Assembly (NCBI GenBank): GCA_026707225.1
Contig: JAPOXG010000058.1
Location: 1 to 64,000, forward strand
Direction of reading: 5' to 3'
DNA length: 64,000 bases
Source of the DNA: Chloroflexota bacterium
Lineage (GTDB): Bacteria; Chloroflexota; Anaerolineae; Aggregatilineales; Phototrophicaceae
Both the position numbers and the translations under genes were made by a program. Under the pieces are notes generated by a model, which ran no database searches, was not told the DNA's origin, and saw only the letters and a list, made by a program, of their open reading frames with translations. Position 1 is the first letter of the stretch. Every line of letters starts with the position of its first letter. This document shows, piece after piece, positions 1-9,165 of the stretch.

Positions 1-34
1 CTGTTTACATTGCGGGCGGCGCACCCCATCCCCC

Positions 35-66
35 GGCCCCTTCCCCAGCGAGCTAGGGAAGGGGAG
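35..66. repeat. Intergenic perfect inverted repeat
   Basis: A 9-base perfect inverted repeat, CCCCTTCCC at 37-45 and GGGAAGGGG at 56-64, flanks a 10-base loop. It lies in the 185-base stretch before the first gene. It has no clear U-run after it on either strand, so it is more like a dispersed hairpin repeat than an intrinsic terminator. No second copy was noticed in this window. Confidence 0.5.
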
Positions 67-185
67 CTAAACTTCGCGAGCACGGTATTCAACCGGTTCC
101 TTGTCCATAGCGAGACACAAGGTATTTTGCGTGGGCGGCGGCATTGTCGCGCGCGTGTCTACAGCGTTGGCGCTGGAGAAGTGAC

Positions 186-1748
186 GTGGAGTTGAATCTC
201 GTCAATTGGCTGCTGGCGCTCTCTCCTGTGCTGACCGTGCTGGCGCTGATGGTGGGCGCGGGCTGGGGAGGAAGTCGAGCCGGTTCCGCCGGCTTCCTGC
301 TGGCGCTGGCGCTGGCGCTGACGGCATTTGGCGGCGATGCGAATCTGGCCTTGGTGGCGATTGGCAAGTCGGTGCTGCTGGCGATTGACGTGCTCTACAT
401 CGTCTGGATGGCGCTCTTCTTTTACAATGTCACGAATGAAGCGGGCGCCGTCAGCTTGATTGGCCACAACCTGCAGCGCCTCACATCAGACCGCGCCGCG
501 CAGAGCCTTCTCATCAGTTGGATCTTCGTATCGCTGATTCAAGGGGTCGGCGGGTTTGGCGTGCCGATTGCGGTGGTCGCGCCTCTGCTCGTGGGCTTGG
601 GCTATACGGCGACGCAATCGGTTATTATGGCTTCGCTCGGGCACGGCTGGGCGGTGACCTTCGGCTCGCTGGGAACATCATTCGTCGCCTTGACCGCCGT
701 CACTGGCCTGCCGGGCGAGGCGCTGGCGCAGGACGCCGCTTTGATTCTCGGCTTCTCCTGTTTGATCAGCGGCGCGCTGGTTGCTTACGTCAGCGCCGGT
801 TGGCTGGGTTTCCTGCGCTCGATACCCATGCTCATTGTTGTTGGCGCGGCGATGGGACTGACGCAGTGGTGGATCGCCACCAATGGCATCTGGACTCTGG
901 GCTCGACATCGGGCGCGCTGGCTGGCGCTCTCGTGGGCGTGATTTATGTTTTGTCGCCGCTTCACCAGAGGGGTGAACAGCGCGAAAAGGCCGCGAGGGA
1001 CGATAGCGGGCGCAGCCTCGTCTTGGCGCTGGCGGCTTATGTCATCTTGCTGCTGTTGGCATTTTCGGTCAACTTGATTGAGCCGCTTGAGCAATTGATG
1101 GACGGCGTCATTTTGCGGCTCGAGTTTCCGGCGGTGGCGACCACACTTGGCTGGGCTGTGCCAGCGCAAACGGGCCGCGCGATCAGCGTGTTTGGGCACG
1201 CGGGCGCCATTCTATTTTATGCCGGTCTGCTCGCCTTTCTGCTTTATCGCGCCGCCGGCTCATACGAGAGTCCAACCGTATGGCGCGACATCTGGCGCAA
1301 GGTGCGCCAGTCAGCTCAGAAATCGACACTATCTATTCTAGCTCTGGTGGCGATGGCGTCACTGATGACGCACACCGGCATGACCCAGATTATCGCGCGC
1401 GGCATCAGCGAGACTTTCGATGCCGACATCTATCCCTTTTTCGCGCCCTTCATCGGGACGCTTGGCGCATTCATGACCGGCAGCAATGCCAATTCCAATG
1501 TCGTATTCGGCGCTTTGCAGCAGGAAACGGCGACGCTCTTGGCTTTGAGCGTGCCCGTCATTCTCGCCGGGCAGACGGCCGGCGCGTCGCTCGGCAGTGT
1601 TCTGGCGCCCGCCAAGATCATCGTCGGCTGCAGCACCGTTGGGCTGGGCGGGCAGGAGGGCCCGGTCATTCGGCGCATGTTGATTCTGGGATTAATACCG
1701 GTGCTGTTCGTCGCGTTGTTCACATTCACGCGCTTGGCAAGCGCTTGA
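186..1748 (+). CDS. lctP: L-lactate permease family transporter (LctP-like)
   Basis: Polytopic inner-membrane protein of about 520 residues, the usual length for the LctP family, which imports lactate and related 2-hydroxy acids with protons. Nearly the whole chain is hydrophobic helices. Family-like stretches include the GVGGFGVPIA segment, GHGWAVTFGSLGTSF, and near the C-terminus GSNANSNVVFG followed by GQTAGASLGSVLAPAKII. A longer reading frame opens at 144, but GGAGAA at 175-180 sits 6 bases before the GTG at 186, so I take 186 as the start. It stands alone and is convergent with the TPP enzyme downstream. The family is secure; lactate as the substrate is inferred from family membership only. 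Confidence 0.85.
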   Translation: MELNLVNWLLALSPVLTVLALMVGAGWGGSRAGSAGFLLALALALTAFGGDANLALVAIGKSVLLAIDVLYIVWMALFFYNVTNEAGAVSLIGHNLQRLTSDRAAQSLLISWIFVSLIQGVGGFGVPIAVVAPLLVGLGYTATQSVIMASLGHGWAVTFGSLGTSFVALTAVTGLPGEALAQDAALILGFSCLISGALVAYVSAGWLGFLRSIPMLIVVGAAMGLTQWWIATNGIWTLGSTSGALAGALVGVIYVLSPLHQRGEQREKAARDDSGRSLVLALAAYVILLLLAFSVNLIEPLEQLMDGVILRLEFPAVATTLGWAVPAQTGRAISVFGHAGAILFYAGLLAFLLYRAAGSYESPTVWRDIWRKVRQSAQKSTLSILALVAMASLMTHTGMTQIIARGISETFDADIYPFFAPFIGTLGAFMTGSNANSNVVFGALQQETATLLALSVPVILAGQTAGASLGSVLAPAKIIVGCSTVGLGGQEGPVIRRMLILGLIPVLFVALFTFTRLASA

Positions 1749-1799
1749 GCTTGAACACGCTCGTCTGACATTCGCTTCAGTCCCCGGATTCGCATTCCC

Positions 1800-3395
1800 C
1801 TATCGCACGGTCGTTGGATATCCGGCTGGATCAATCATCACATCAACCAGCAGAGGCGCTTTGGCGGCTAGTCCAGCGCGGATTGCCGCGTCGCATTCTT
1901 CGCGAGAGCTGACTTTGCGATACCCGATGCCGTAAGCTTTCGCGATGTATTCGTAGTCGGGGTTGGAAAATTCGGTGCCGAAAACGGGGCGCCCGCGCCG
2001 AATTTGAGCCGAGCGAATCAGGTCCAGCGCCGCGTCATTCATCAACGCGATCAGCACCGGCAGCTGACGCTCCGCCAACAATCCAAGCTCGCCCAGCGCC
2101 ATGGCCAGCCCGGCGTCGCCGGTGATGCAGACGACCGGCTCTCCGCTGATCTCGGCCGCGGCGATCGCGCTGCTCAGCCCAAAGCCCATCGCCGAGAGCC
2201 CGTTGGATACGAAGTAGCGATTCGGAAGTCGCGCACCCCACTCGAGCGCGGCGAAAATCTTGTGCGAGCCAACATCCGTGGTAAGCATCATGTCGTCTGG
2301 GCTGTTGGCGCGCAAAGAATCCAAGAAAGTCTGCGGCAGTAGATGACCTGACGCCGGCGTCGGCAGCGGACGCTCGGCGAGCTCCGCGCGGAAGCGCCTC
2401 ACCCTTGGAGCGCCCCAATCGGGCGCGGCGCTCGCCTCCACTTGGCCAATGTCATTCAGGATTCCGGCTATATTCCCAACCAGCTCCAGATCGCAGGCGA
2501 TCTGCGGGTCGTGATTCCGCCATTCCGCGATCCATATCAGCGGCTTCGCGTAGTCCCAGGGCTTGACCAGCTCGACCACGTCAAAACCGATGGCGACGAT
2601 TGAGTCGGCTTCGTCGAGCAACTGGTAGACCGGATCGTCGCGAGTCAAGCCGATGGCGCCGGCGTAGAGCGGGTGATCATTCCGCAGCGCGCCTTTGCTC
2701 TTCGGCGTGTCAATCACCGGCGCGCCCAGCGACTCGGCGAGATAGCGGATCTGCCGGTATGATCGGCTCGGCTCCAAGCCCAGCCCGACGACAATGACTG
2801 GTTTCGTTTTGTCCGCCAGCAGGTGTCGCGCCGCGTTAACATCAGTTGAATCTATCGCGCTTTCCTGCCGGGGCGCATGAGCCGGAATTGCGGAGGCCAG
2901 CGCTTGCTCGGCGACGCGATTATGGATGCTGATGTGCGCGGGGCCCGGACGGTCTGATTTCGCCAGCGCAAGCGCGTGCTGGATCGTGCGGGCCGCGTTT
3001 TTGACGGTCAGCTCGGCGCTGAGCTTGCAGATCGGGCTAAAGACGGCGCCCAGGTCGATGACTTGGTGGCTGTGTTTGCCGATAAGTTCCGGATCGTTCG
3101 CCGCGGTGATGAGCAGCACAGGCGCCCGGTCAAGATAGGCATGCGCCAGCCCGGCGTAAGCATTGGCCGCGCCAGGACCCAGCGTGGTCAGCGCGACGCC
3201 GATGACCCCGGTCAGGCGCGCGTCGGTGGCGGCCATGAAGCAGGCGCTGCTCTCATTCTTGACCAGGATGAAGTCGATCCCCCGGCGGCGAATCGCGTCC
3301 AGGATTTCGACATTTTCCCCGCCCGGCAAGCCGTAGACGCGAACGACGTCCGCTGCGGCGAGTTGATCGGCAAAGTATTCAGCCACTGTCGTCAT
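1800..3395 (-). CDS. Thiamine diphosphate-dependent enzyme, acetolactate synthase-like large subunit
   Basis: 531-residue TPP enzyme with the three-domain layout of the acetolactate synthase / benzoylformate decarboxylase / oxalyl-CoA decarboxylase superfamily. The N-terminal pyrimidine-binding domain carries the conserved glutamate (E48, in VKNESSACF). The C-terminal domain has the cofactor motif GDAG at 426-429 with the asparagine about 26 residues on (LMND, N453). The central domain is NAD/FAD-fold-like. No ilvN small subunit or other branched-chain gene lies nearby, so a true biosynthetic acetolactate synthase is doubtful and a decarboxylase or other carboligase is equally possible. It is divergent from the aminotransferase at 3527. 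Confidence 0.8.
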   Translation of the reverse strand: MTTVAEYFADQLAAADVVRVYGLPGGENVEILDAIRRRGIDFILVKNESSACFMAATDARLTGVIGVALTTLGPGAANAYAGLAHAYLDRAPVLLITAANDPELIGKHSHQVIDLGAVFSPICKLSAELTVKNAARTIQHALALAKSDRPGPAHISIHNRVAEQALASAIPAHAPRQESAIDSTDVNAARHLLADKTKPVIVVGLGLEPSRSYRQIRYLAESLGAPVIDTPKSKGALRNDHPLYAGAIGLTRDDPVYQLLDEADSIVAIGFDVVELVKPWDYAKPLIWIAEWRNHDPQIACDLELVGNIAGILNDIGQVEASAAPDWGAPRVRRFRAELAERPLPTPASGHLLPQTFLDSLRANSPDDMMLTTDVGSHKIFAALEWGARLPNRYFVSNGLSAMGFGLSSAIAAAEISGEPVVCITGDAGLAMALGELGLLAERQLPVLIALMNDAALDLIRSAQIRRGRPVFGTEFSNPDYEYIAKAYGIGYRKVSSREECDAAIRAGLAAKAPLLVDVMIDPAGYPTTVR

Positions 3396-3450
3396 CTTCT
3401 ACATCCCCGTGTCTTTCCGGCGCAGTGTGATTATGCAGCTTGGCGCCCTG

Positions 3451-3480
3451 CTGTCAAAGGCGCTGAGGACTGGGTACAAT
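3451..3480 (+). promoter_or_regulatory. Candidate sigma-70 promoter for the aminotransferase
   Basis: CTGTCA at 3451-3456, an 18-base spacer and TACAAT at 3475-3480 precede the aminotransferase start at 3527 by about 45 bases. The -10 is good and the -35 is weak. Confidence 0.45.
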
Positions 3481-3526
3481 TCAGCGCCATAGGCAGCTGA
3501 GTCATCAACTACGAATCGGGAGCGCC

Positions 3527-4771
3527 ATGGCATTTCTGAAAGTCGCCAAATCGGGAACGCTGTCCCTGAATGAAAAGTCTCGCGCTTTGGCTGATGCCGG
3601 GCGCCAGGTGTATCGCTTTGGTTTTGGCGAGTCGCCGTTTCCGCCGCCGCGCCGCGTGCAAGAGGCTTTGCGCCGCGCCGCCCATCGCCAGGATTACACC
3701 GATGTCGCGGGGCTGCCCGCATTGCGAGAAAAAATCGCCGCCTTTCATCATGAGGTCGATGGCTATCCGATTCAGCCGAGTCAAGTCCTCATCGCGCCAG
3801 GCACCAAGCCCCTGCTGCACAATATCATGCGCGCCTTTCAACCCGGGGAAGTAACCATTCCGGGGCCGTCTTGGGTGTCGTATGCGCCGCTAGCTCGCCT
3901 CGCCGGTCACAAGGTCATCGGCATTCCGACTGCATTCGAGGGGCGCTGGCGCGTCAAGCCGGAAGACCTCGAGCGCGCCTTCCTGCGTCACCGCGGGATG
4001 GATTGCCACAAACTGATGGTACTGAACTATCCGGGCAATCCCGACGGCTTGACATACAGCTATGAGGAGCTGGCGGCATTGACAGCCGTTCTGCGCCGGC
4101 ACGGTGTCTGGGTGATTGCCGATGAGATCTACGGGCTGCTGGATCACCGCGGGCAGCATGTTTCTATGGCGCGTCTCTATCCGGAGCGAACGCTGGTGAC
4201 GACCGGCTTGTCCAAGTGGTGTGGCGCTGGCGGCTGGCGCTTGGGCGCTTTGATCCTGCCGCCTGACGCGCCGAAGGCTCTCCATGACGCGCTCGTTGGC
4301 CTTGGTTCAGAGACCTATTCCTGCGCCCCCGCGCCCATACAAGTTGCCGCGCTAGAAGCCTACGAGCTCGATTCGGAGTTGCATGGCTATTTGGCGGCGC
4401 AGCGGCGGATACTGCGCGCCATCGGCTCGGCTGTTCACCTTGCGCTGGCCAAGGCTGGCATTCGGGCGCATGCTCCACAAGGCGGCTTTTACCTGCTGCT
4501 GGATTTCAGTCCCTTTTCAGATCGTCTTGTGGCGCGCGGGATTTGCAGCGACAGCCAGCTTTGCGACCGGCTGCTAGCCGATACCGGCGTGGCATTATTG
4601 CCGGGCGGGGCTTTTGGCATGCCTTCCGGATCGCTCACGGCGCGCCTGGCTTATGTTGATTTTGATGGTGAAGCGGCGCAGCGGGATGGCGAGCGGATTG
4701 AAGCGACCGCGACCGAACACGCGGCCAAGATGCTCGAAGGGATAGCGGCCTTACGCAAATGGCTTCGCTAG
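3527..4771 (+). CDS. PLP-dependent class I/II aminotransferase
   Basis: 414-residue fold-type I aminotransferase, cytoplasmic. The PLP lysine is K230 in the stretch TTGLSKWCGAGGWRLG, and the upstream NYPGNPDG and ADEIYGLLDH segments are the usual cofactor-binding asparagine and aspartate-tyrosine motifs. The ATG at 3527 has GGGAG 5 bases upstream. The closest general type is aspartate/aromatic aminotransferase (AAT-I gamma-like), but the sequence alone does not set the amino-donor. Its tail overlaps the convergent TSUP gene by 4 bases. It is unlinked to an obvious amino-acid operon. Confidence 0.85.
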   Translation: MAFLKVAKSGTLSLNEKSRALADAGRQVYRFGFGESPFPPPRRVQEALRRAAHRQDYTDVAGLPALREKIAAFHHEVDGYPIQPSQVLIAPGTKPLLHNIMRAFQPGEVTIPGPSWVSYAPLARLAGHKVIGIPTAFEGRWRVKPEDLERAFLRHRGMDCHKLMVLNYPGNPDGLTYSYEELAALTAVLRRHGVWVIADEIYGLLDHRGQHVSMARLYPERTLVTTGLSKWCGAGGWRLGALILPPDAPKALHDALVGLGSETYSCAPAPIQVAALEAYELDSELHGYLAAQRRILRAIGSAVHLALAKAGIRAHAPQGGFYLLLDFSPFSDRLVARGICSDSQLCDRLLADTGVALLPGGAFGMPSGSLTARLAYVDFDGEAAQRDGERIEATATEHAAKMLEGIAALRKWLR

Positions 4772-5511
4772 CCAGAGAGCAGGAGAACCACGCTGAGCAC
4801 AGCAAGCGGGATCATCATCATCAGTTCAAACACTTGTTGATTGATGCGGTCGATCAGGCGGTGAGCGACCAGCACCGCCGGTGGAATCAACAGGAAAACC
4901 CAGGCGATGCTCAGGAGGCGATCGTAGTCGAAGAGTTCCAGCGCGATGAAGCTCGGTACTTTGGTCAGGTTCATCACGGCGAAGAAGAGGGTGGTCGTGC
5001 CGACGAAGCGGCGCGGCGTCATCTTGGGCTGCAGCAGCAGATAGGCGGTGAAGGGCGGCGCGCCAACATTGGCCAGCGTGGAGCCGAATCCCGATGCCCA
5101 GCCGGCGAAATAGCCGTGCCAGGTCCGCGGCCGATAAGCCAGCGAGGCCAGGCGGTCGCTGGCGATCTTGAAGGCTAAAGCCAGCAGGGTCAGGCTGCCG
5201 ATGACGCGCTTGAGCGTCGCGGCGTCGATGGCGTCAAGCGCCAGCGCGCCCAGCGCCACGCCGATCAATCCGGGCGCCATCATCAGTACGATGTAATGGC
5301 GATCCCATTGCCGCCAATAGAAGTAGAGGGCGAAGACATCGGCGAAAATGAGCAGTGGCAGGACAAGCGCGACCGCGATCTGCGGGTCGATAATCAAGGT
5401 CATCAGCGGCACCGTCAGGGCGACCGGAACGGGACCGCCCAGCCCGCCCTTGGATAAGCCGACCAGAATGCCGACAATCGCATACAAGAAGATTTCTTCC
5501 GCGCTTAGCAT
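4768..5511 (-). CDS. TSUP family (TauE/SafE) membrane transporter
   Basis: About 247 residues with eight or so hydrophobic helices in two similar halves, the layout of the TauE/SafE (DUF81) family, which exports sulfite, sulfoacetate or related organosulfur anions. The N-terminal half has the typical GILVGLSKGGLGGP segment, and the second half has a matching ASGFGSTLANVGAPPF. A TTG at 5529 is also in frame, but the ATG at 5511 begins the conserved helix and is preferred. A TATAAT (rc of 5544-5549) lies about 35 bases upstream. The real substrate cannot be read from the sequence. Confidence 0.8.
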   Translation of the reverse strand: MLSAEEIFLYAIVGILVGLSKGGLGGPVPVALTVPLMTLIIDPQIAVALVLPLLIFADVFALYFYWRQWDRHYIVLMMAPGLIGVALGALALDAIDAATLKRVIGSLTLLALAFKIASDRLASLAYRPRTWHGYFAGWASGFGSTLANVGAPPFTAYLLLQPKMTPRRFVGTTTLFFAVMNLTKVPSFIALELFDYDRLLSIAWVFLLIPPAVLVAHRLIDRINQQVFELMMMIPLAVLSVVLLLSG

Positions 5512-5543
5512 ATAATCGCTGTCTGGCAAATCCGATACCGTGG

Positions 5544-5549
5544 ATTATA
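5544..5549 (-). promoter_or_regulatory. -10 element upstream of the TSUP transporter
   Basis: A perfect TATAAT reads on the minus strand about 30 bases before the transporter start. No convincing -35 is seen at the expected distance. Confidence 0.35.
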
Positions 5550-5676
5550 GGTCATCAGCGCCGCGCCTGCGAAAAAGGTTCGGAGTCGCGGCGGACGGAA
5601 ACGCCTCAATGCCGCCGTGTCGCTTGTCCCTGTCGCCATTAGCTAACTGAGCGGTTAAGACGAAAGGAGGGTGGAA

Positions 5677-6477
5677 TTGGACATCGAGCGTCTCAACCAA
5701 GAGGGTCGCGCATTGTGGAACCGAAAAGCGCCATTCTGGGACGAGCTGCACGGCGATTTCGGCAACCAATTTCATCGGCGCTTGATTGAGCCGACGGTGC
5801 TGCAATTGCTAGACTTGCAGGCGGATGAAGCCGTCTTGGATATCGGCTGCGGCAATGGCTCGCTGGCGCGGCGGCTGGCGGGCTTGGGCGCGCGCGTCAC
5901 CGCATTCGATTTCAGCGAAGAACTGATTCGGCTGGCGAAAGCGCGGCGCCGTGCCAATTCGCCGGCGGTCGATTATCACAGGCTTGACGCCACCGACGAA
6001 GCGGCAATGCTGACGCTGGGCGCTGGCCGGTTTGATGCCATCACTTGTGCGATGACCCTGATGGATATCCCCACGATTGATCCGCTGTTTGGCGCGGCGG
6101 CTCGCTTGCTGGGGAAGGGCGGGCGCTTCGTCTTTGCCACGCAGCATCCGGCATTCAACTCCAACAATCCGATATTCGTGCAAGAGAAAGAAGATCGCGC
6201 TGGCGTCGTCAGTGACCACTATGCGGTCAAAATTCGCGCTTATCTGGATTTGCCGCCGGTGAAGGGTTCCGGGGCGCCCGGCGAACCTTCGCCGCATTAC
6301 TATTACCATCGGAGCTTGAGCGAGCTGCTCGACGCCGCATTCGCCGCCGGTTTCATACTGGATGGCTTGCTGGAACCCGCTTTCACCGCGGATGAAGCCG
6401 CCGCAGCCCAAGGATTGAGCTGGCAGAATTTGACTCAGATCCCGCCCGTGCTTAGCGGTCGCCTGCGTCTCGCCTAA
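5677..6477 (+). CDS. Class I SAM-dependent methyltransferase
   Basis: About 266 residues. The SAM-binding glycine motif is VLDIGCGNGSLARRLAGLG, followed by the acidic strand end (VTAFDFSEELI) and the later ITCAMTLMDIP segment, all typical of the UbiE/Methyltransf_11 type. The frame opens with GTG at 5671, but AAAGGAGG at 5663-5670 directly touches that codon. The in-frame TTG at 5677 has the ideal 6-base spacing, so I set the start there. The target (small molecule, lipid or protein) is unknown. The gene stands alone and overlaps the convergent B3/B4 gene by 4 bases. Confidence 0.75.
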   Translation: MDIERLNQEGRALWNRKAPFWDELHGDFGNQFHRRLIEPTVLQLLDLQADEAVLDIGCGNGSLARRLAGLGARVTAFDFSEELIRLAKARRRANSPAVDYHRLDATDEAAMLTLGAGRFDAITCAMTLMDIPTIDPLFGAAARLLGKGGRFVFATQHPAFNSNNPIFVQEKEDRAGVVSDHYAVKIRAYLDLPPVKGSGAPGEPSPHYYYHRSLSELLDAAFAAGFILDGLLEPAFTADEAAAAQGLSWQNLTQIPPVLSGRLRLA

Positions 6478-7175
6478 ATCGCGGGATTGTCGCCATTGAG
6501 ACTAGCGGCGTCGAAGCTTCCTCCGGCATATTCAGCCAGCAGCTGCTTCAGATCGGCGAGCGCGCTTTCGATATCGACCGTTCCCGTCTCGTGATGCGCT
6601 TCCACCGTGATGACGGCGTCGGTCGTGGATTCGCTGGAGGCGCTGGTCGCGCTTTGGCGCCAACACCATCTGCGCGCCACTACCATACGCTTGTTGTCAG
6701 AGAAGATCACTTCACCGGGCTCGGGATGGACGATCTTATCGCTGCCCAGGTCGGTGAAGTGTTCGCCGCCATCGGCATAGCGCACGGTGATCGGCTGCTC
6801 GATCTGGCTCGTATCGAAGATGGCGACCGGCAGACCGTAACGGATGCTGACCAGATTGCCGATATCAACCAGCGTGTTGATGCCGGGGATATCGCCTTTC
6901 TTGGTCAAGCGGCGCAGCAGCGCTTCGGCCGCGCTGCGATACTTGGTTGGGGAGACGCCGAAAGCGCTGATCGCCCGCCTCCAGGCGTTGAGCGTCGGCA
7001 GCTCGCTCAGTGGCGTCGCGCCGATGCGCGTTTTCACCGCTGCCTGCTCCGCCATATAGCGCTCGCGCAGCGCATCAGGCGACTGGCCGTTGGTCATGCC
7101 CTGCGCGACAATGACGCCGGCGGCCAGATTGGGGTAATTCTCGATGATCCTTGACTCGTATTGAAAGCTTGTCAT
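6474..7175 (-). CDS. B3/B4 tRNA-editing-domain protein
   Basis: About 233 residues, matching the free-standing B3/B4 domain seen in the phenylalanyl-tRNA synthetase beta chain. Recognisable stretches are LNAWRRAISAFGVSPTKYRSAAEALLRR, INTLVDIGNLVSIRYGLPV and GEVIFSD. In PheRS this domain hydrolyses mischarged Tyr-tRNA(Phe); free-standing members are thought to act on aminoacyl-tRNAs or small amides, but most are uncharacterised. A frame extension to 7217 exists, but GGAGG lies just before the ATG at 7175, which starts one base after the MFS stop. The two genes are therefore translationally coupled, a pairing whose logic is unclear. Confidence 0.75.
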   Translation of the reverse strand: MTSFQYESRIIENYPNLAAGVIVAQGMTNGQSPDALRERYMAEQAAVKTRIGATPLSELPTLNAWRRAISAFGVSPTKYRSAAEALLRRLTKKGDIPGINTLVDIGNLVSIRYGLPVAIFDTSQIEQPITVRYADGGEHFTDLGSDKIVHPEPGEVIFSDNKRMVVARRWCWRQSATSASSESTTDAVITVEAHHETGTVDIESALADLKQLLAEYAGGSFDAASLNGDNPAI

Positions 7176-7176
7176 A

Positions 7177-8475
7177 TCAACCTCCGGCTGCCAGTTCGGG
7201 TGAGACGGACAGCGCATGCGACTCCCGTTTTTCCAGCCATTGCACTATCCGCGCCCAGATAAGCAGGGGCGCCAGCGACACCAGCGCCGCGCCAAACACG
7301 ATCGCCTGAATGCTTTGGTTTCCCGCCGCGTCGATCAAGACGCCGATGACGACAATGCCGATGCTTTGCATCAGTTCAAATCCGGCAAAGTCCAGCGAGA
7401 AAGCGCGCCCCAGATATTCGTCGGGCACAACCTGTTGAATGATGACCGAGCTGTATGTCCAATTGACCGAGCCGCCCATGGCGCGCACAACAACGGCAAA
7501 CACCAAGAATTCCAGCGAAGGCACCAGCCCCCAAAGCAGCCAGCCAAGCGCCATCAGGATGAAGCCGATGATGATCAGACGGCGCAAGGCGCGGACCGAA
7601 CCATCGCTGAAATGATTGGTAATCAAAGGCCCAATAATAGCGCCGAAGCCGAAGGCAGCCCAAAGAATCGCCATCGAGGTGATGCCTTGGTCGCCCAGAA
7701 CGAATACCTGTGTGCCATAAATGATTAGCACAGTGTCAGAGCTGGTGATGCTCAAGCCCATCTTGACCAAAAGGGGCGCAGCCGCTCTGGGATGCTTCAG
7801 CAGATAGCGGATCCCGTCAGCAAAGGTGCGCTGCGACTTGTCTTTGACCTTGCGAAGCTCCTGCCCAAGATCGGAACGGGGCGTCTCTGGAATCACGATC
7901 GTGACCACCAGCAAAGCCGAGACGACAAAGGTCAGAGAGTCAATCAGCAGGGCAGCCTGTATACCGAGGAGCTCGGCGACAAGACCGCCGGTGATCGCCC
8001 CAATCGCCAGCATCGCCGACCAGGTCACGCTGCTGAGCGTGTTTCCAATGACGAGCTGATGTCGATAGAGGATGCTCGGCATGATTGCGTTGCGAGCCGG
8101 TTCAAAGATGGACGATACTAGAAACTGGACGACGATGAAAACATAGATCAGCGGCAGGTATTCCGGACCTTGCGTGGTGAACAGCAAGCCAAGAACGGCG
8201 AGCGAGCGTAAAATATCACTGGCGATCAACAACCGTTTGCGGTCAAAACGATCGGCGAGCACGCCCGCCAGCGGACGCATCAACAGGGGCGGGATCAGGC
8301 GGGCGATGAGGAAAGCGCTGACGGCGACGCCCTGGTAGCCGGTCCCTTCCGTATAAGATACGATGAGCGCGGATATGACTATCGTACTGAACCAATCGCC
8401 GAGAAGGCTGACGAGCTGCGCCGCCCACAATTTGGCGAAGTCGCGGTTGCTGCTTATGAGCTTGACGTATTCCAT
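7177..8475 (-). CDS. MFS transporter, exporter-type
   Basis: 432-residue major facilitator protein with about 12 hydrophobic segments. The cytoplasmic loop between helices 2 and 3 carries the MFS signature (MRPLAGVLADRFDRKRLL). The overall pattern resembles the EntS / macrolide-efflux (MFS_3, DUF894) group, including the N-terminal RDFAKLWAAQLVSLLGDWF stretch. The start ATG at 8475 has AGGAAG upstream. It is the first gene of a two-gene unit with the B3/B4 protein. The substrate is unknown; drug or siderophore-like efflux is the family norm. Confidence 0.8.
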   Translation of the reverse strand: MEYVKLISSNRDFAKLWAAQLVSLLGDWFSTIVISALIVSYTEGTGYQGVAVSAFLIARLIPPLLMRPLAGVLADRFDRKRLLIASDILRSLAVLGLLFTTQGPEYLPLIYVFIVVQFLVSSIFEPARNAIMPSILYRHQLVIGNTLSSVTWSAMLAIGAITGGLVAELLGIQAALLIDSLTFVVSALLVVTIVIPETPRSDLGQELRKVKDKSQRTFADGIRYLLKHPRAAAPLLVKMGLSITSSDTVLIIYGTQVFVLGDQGITSMAILWAAFGFGAIIGPLITNHFSDGSVRALRRLIIIGFILMALGWLLWGLVPSLEFLVFAVVVRAMGGSVNWTYSSVIIQQVVPDEYLGRAFSLDFAGFELMQSIGIVVIGVLIDAAGNQSIQAIVFGAALVSLAPLLIWARIVQWLEKRESHALSVSPELAAGG

Positions 8476-8725
8476 TTCTGCTTCCTATCGCGAATCGGTA
8501 GTGTACTGTAGAACAGGAGACGATGCACGGCGGAACCGCTGGACCGCGATTGCGGACTGTCCGCCGACGCGACCCGGCAAAAGCTGCTCAGCGACCGCGA
8601 CAAGAAGCATCCTCGCTCTCACAAGATAGCAGGCCCGGTCAGCGCGCGAGCAAGCAGTTGGGCCAGATGAGCGAGGCAAGCTGAGGCGAACCTGGATTCA
8701 AGAGAAACAGTTGCGGGAGCCAGCA

Positions 8726-9121
8726 ATGGAAAGTCTGATGTATGTAGGCTTGGGCGGATTTTTTGGCGCCAACGCGCGTTACGCGCTTTCGCTATGGGTC
8801 AATGACTATTTGGCGCCGCGATGGGGTCCTTTCCCTTATGGGACCTTTCTGGTGAATGTGATTGGATCATTTGGCCTTGCCGTCTTCGGCGCCTGGTTCA
8901 GCGCAAGCACCGGGCTGTCGCCATCGTTGCGCCTGCTGGTCGGCGCTGGCTTCTTCGGCGCCTTTACAACTTTCTCGACATTCGCTAACGAAAGCGTCGC
9001 CCTGATGCAGGGCGGCGACTGGACATCGCTCTTATTGAACATGCTGCTGAACAATGGCGGCTGTTTATTCGGCGTCGTCATCGGTCTAATTCTGGGTAAT
9101 CGCCTTTTCGCCCTCGCGTAA
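8726..9121 (+). CDS. crcB: Fluoride channel CrcB/FluC
   Basis: 131-residue four-helix membrane protein that assembles as a dual-topology dimer and lets fluoride leave the cell. Family motifs are clear: GGFFGANARY in helix 1, GTFLVNVIGSF in helix 2 (asparagine of the pore) and GFFGAFTTFSTF in helix 3, which carries the sodium-site and phenylalanine-box residues. A TTG at 8711 is in frame, but GGGAG at 8715-8719 fits the ATG at 8726. Only one crcB copy is present, implying a homodimer. I could not fit a fluoride riboswitch to the 250 bases upstream. Confidence 0.92.
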   Translation: MESLMYVGLGGFFGANARYALSLWVNDYLAPRWGPFPYGTFLVNVIGSFGLAVFGAWFSASTGLSPSLRLLVGAGFFGAFTTFSTFANESVALMQGGDWTSLLLNMLLNNGGCLFGVVIGLILGNRLFALA

Positions 9122-9165
9122 TCAATGGAGCCGTCAGTTTGGCTGCGCTCTAGCATGATGAATGT

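Noticed and set aside
8476..8725. Possible fluoride riboswitch upstream of crcB
   Set aside because: A stretch around 8518-8550 has loosely similar pieces, but I could not form the conserved pseudoknot and GGNGATGG and CTCCTAC elements together.
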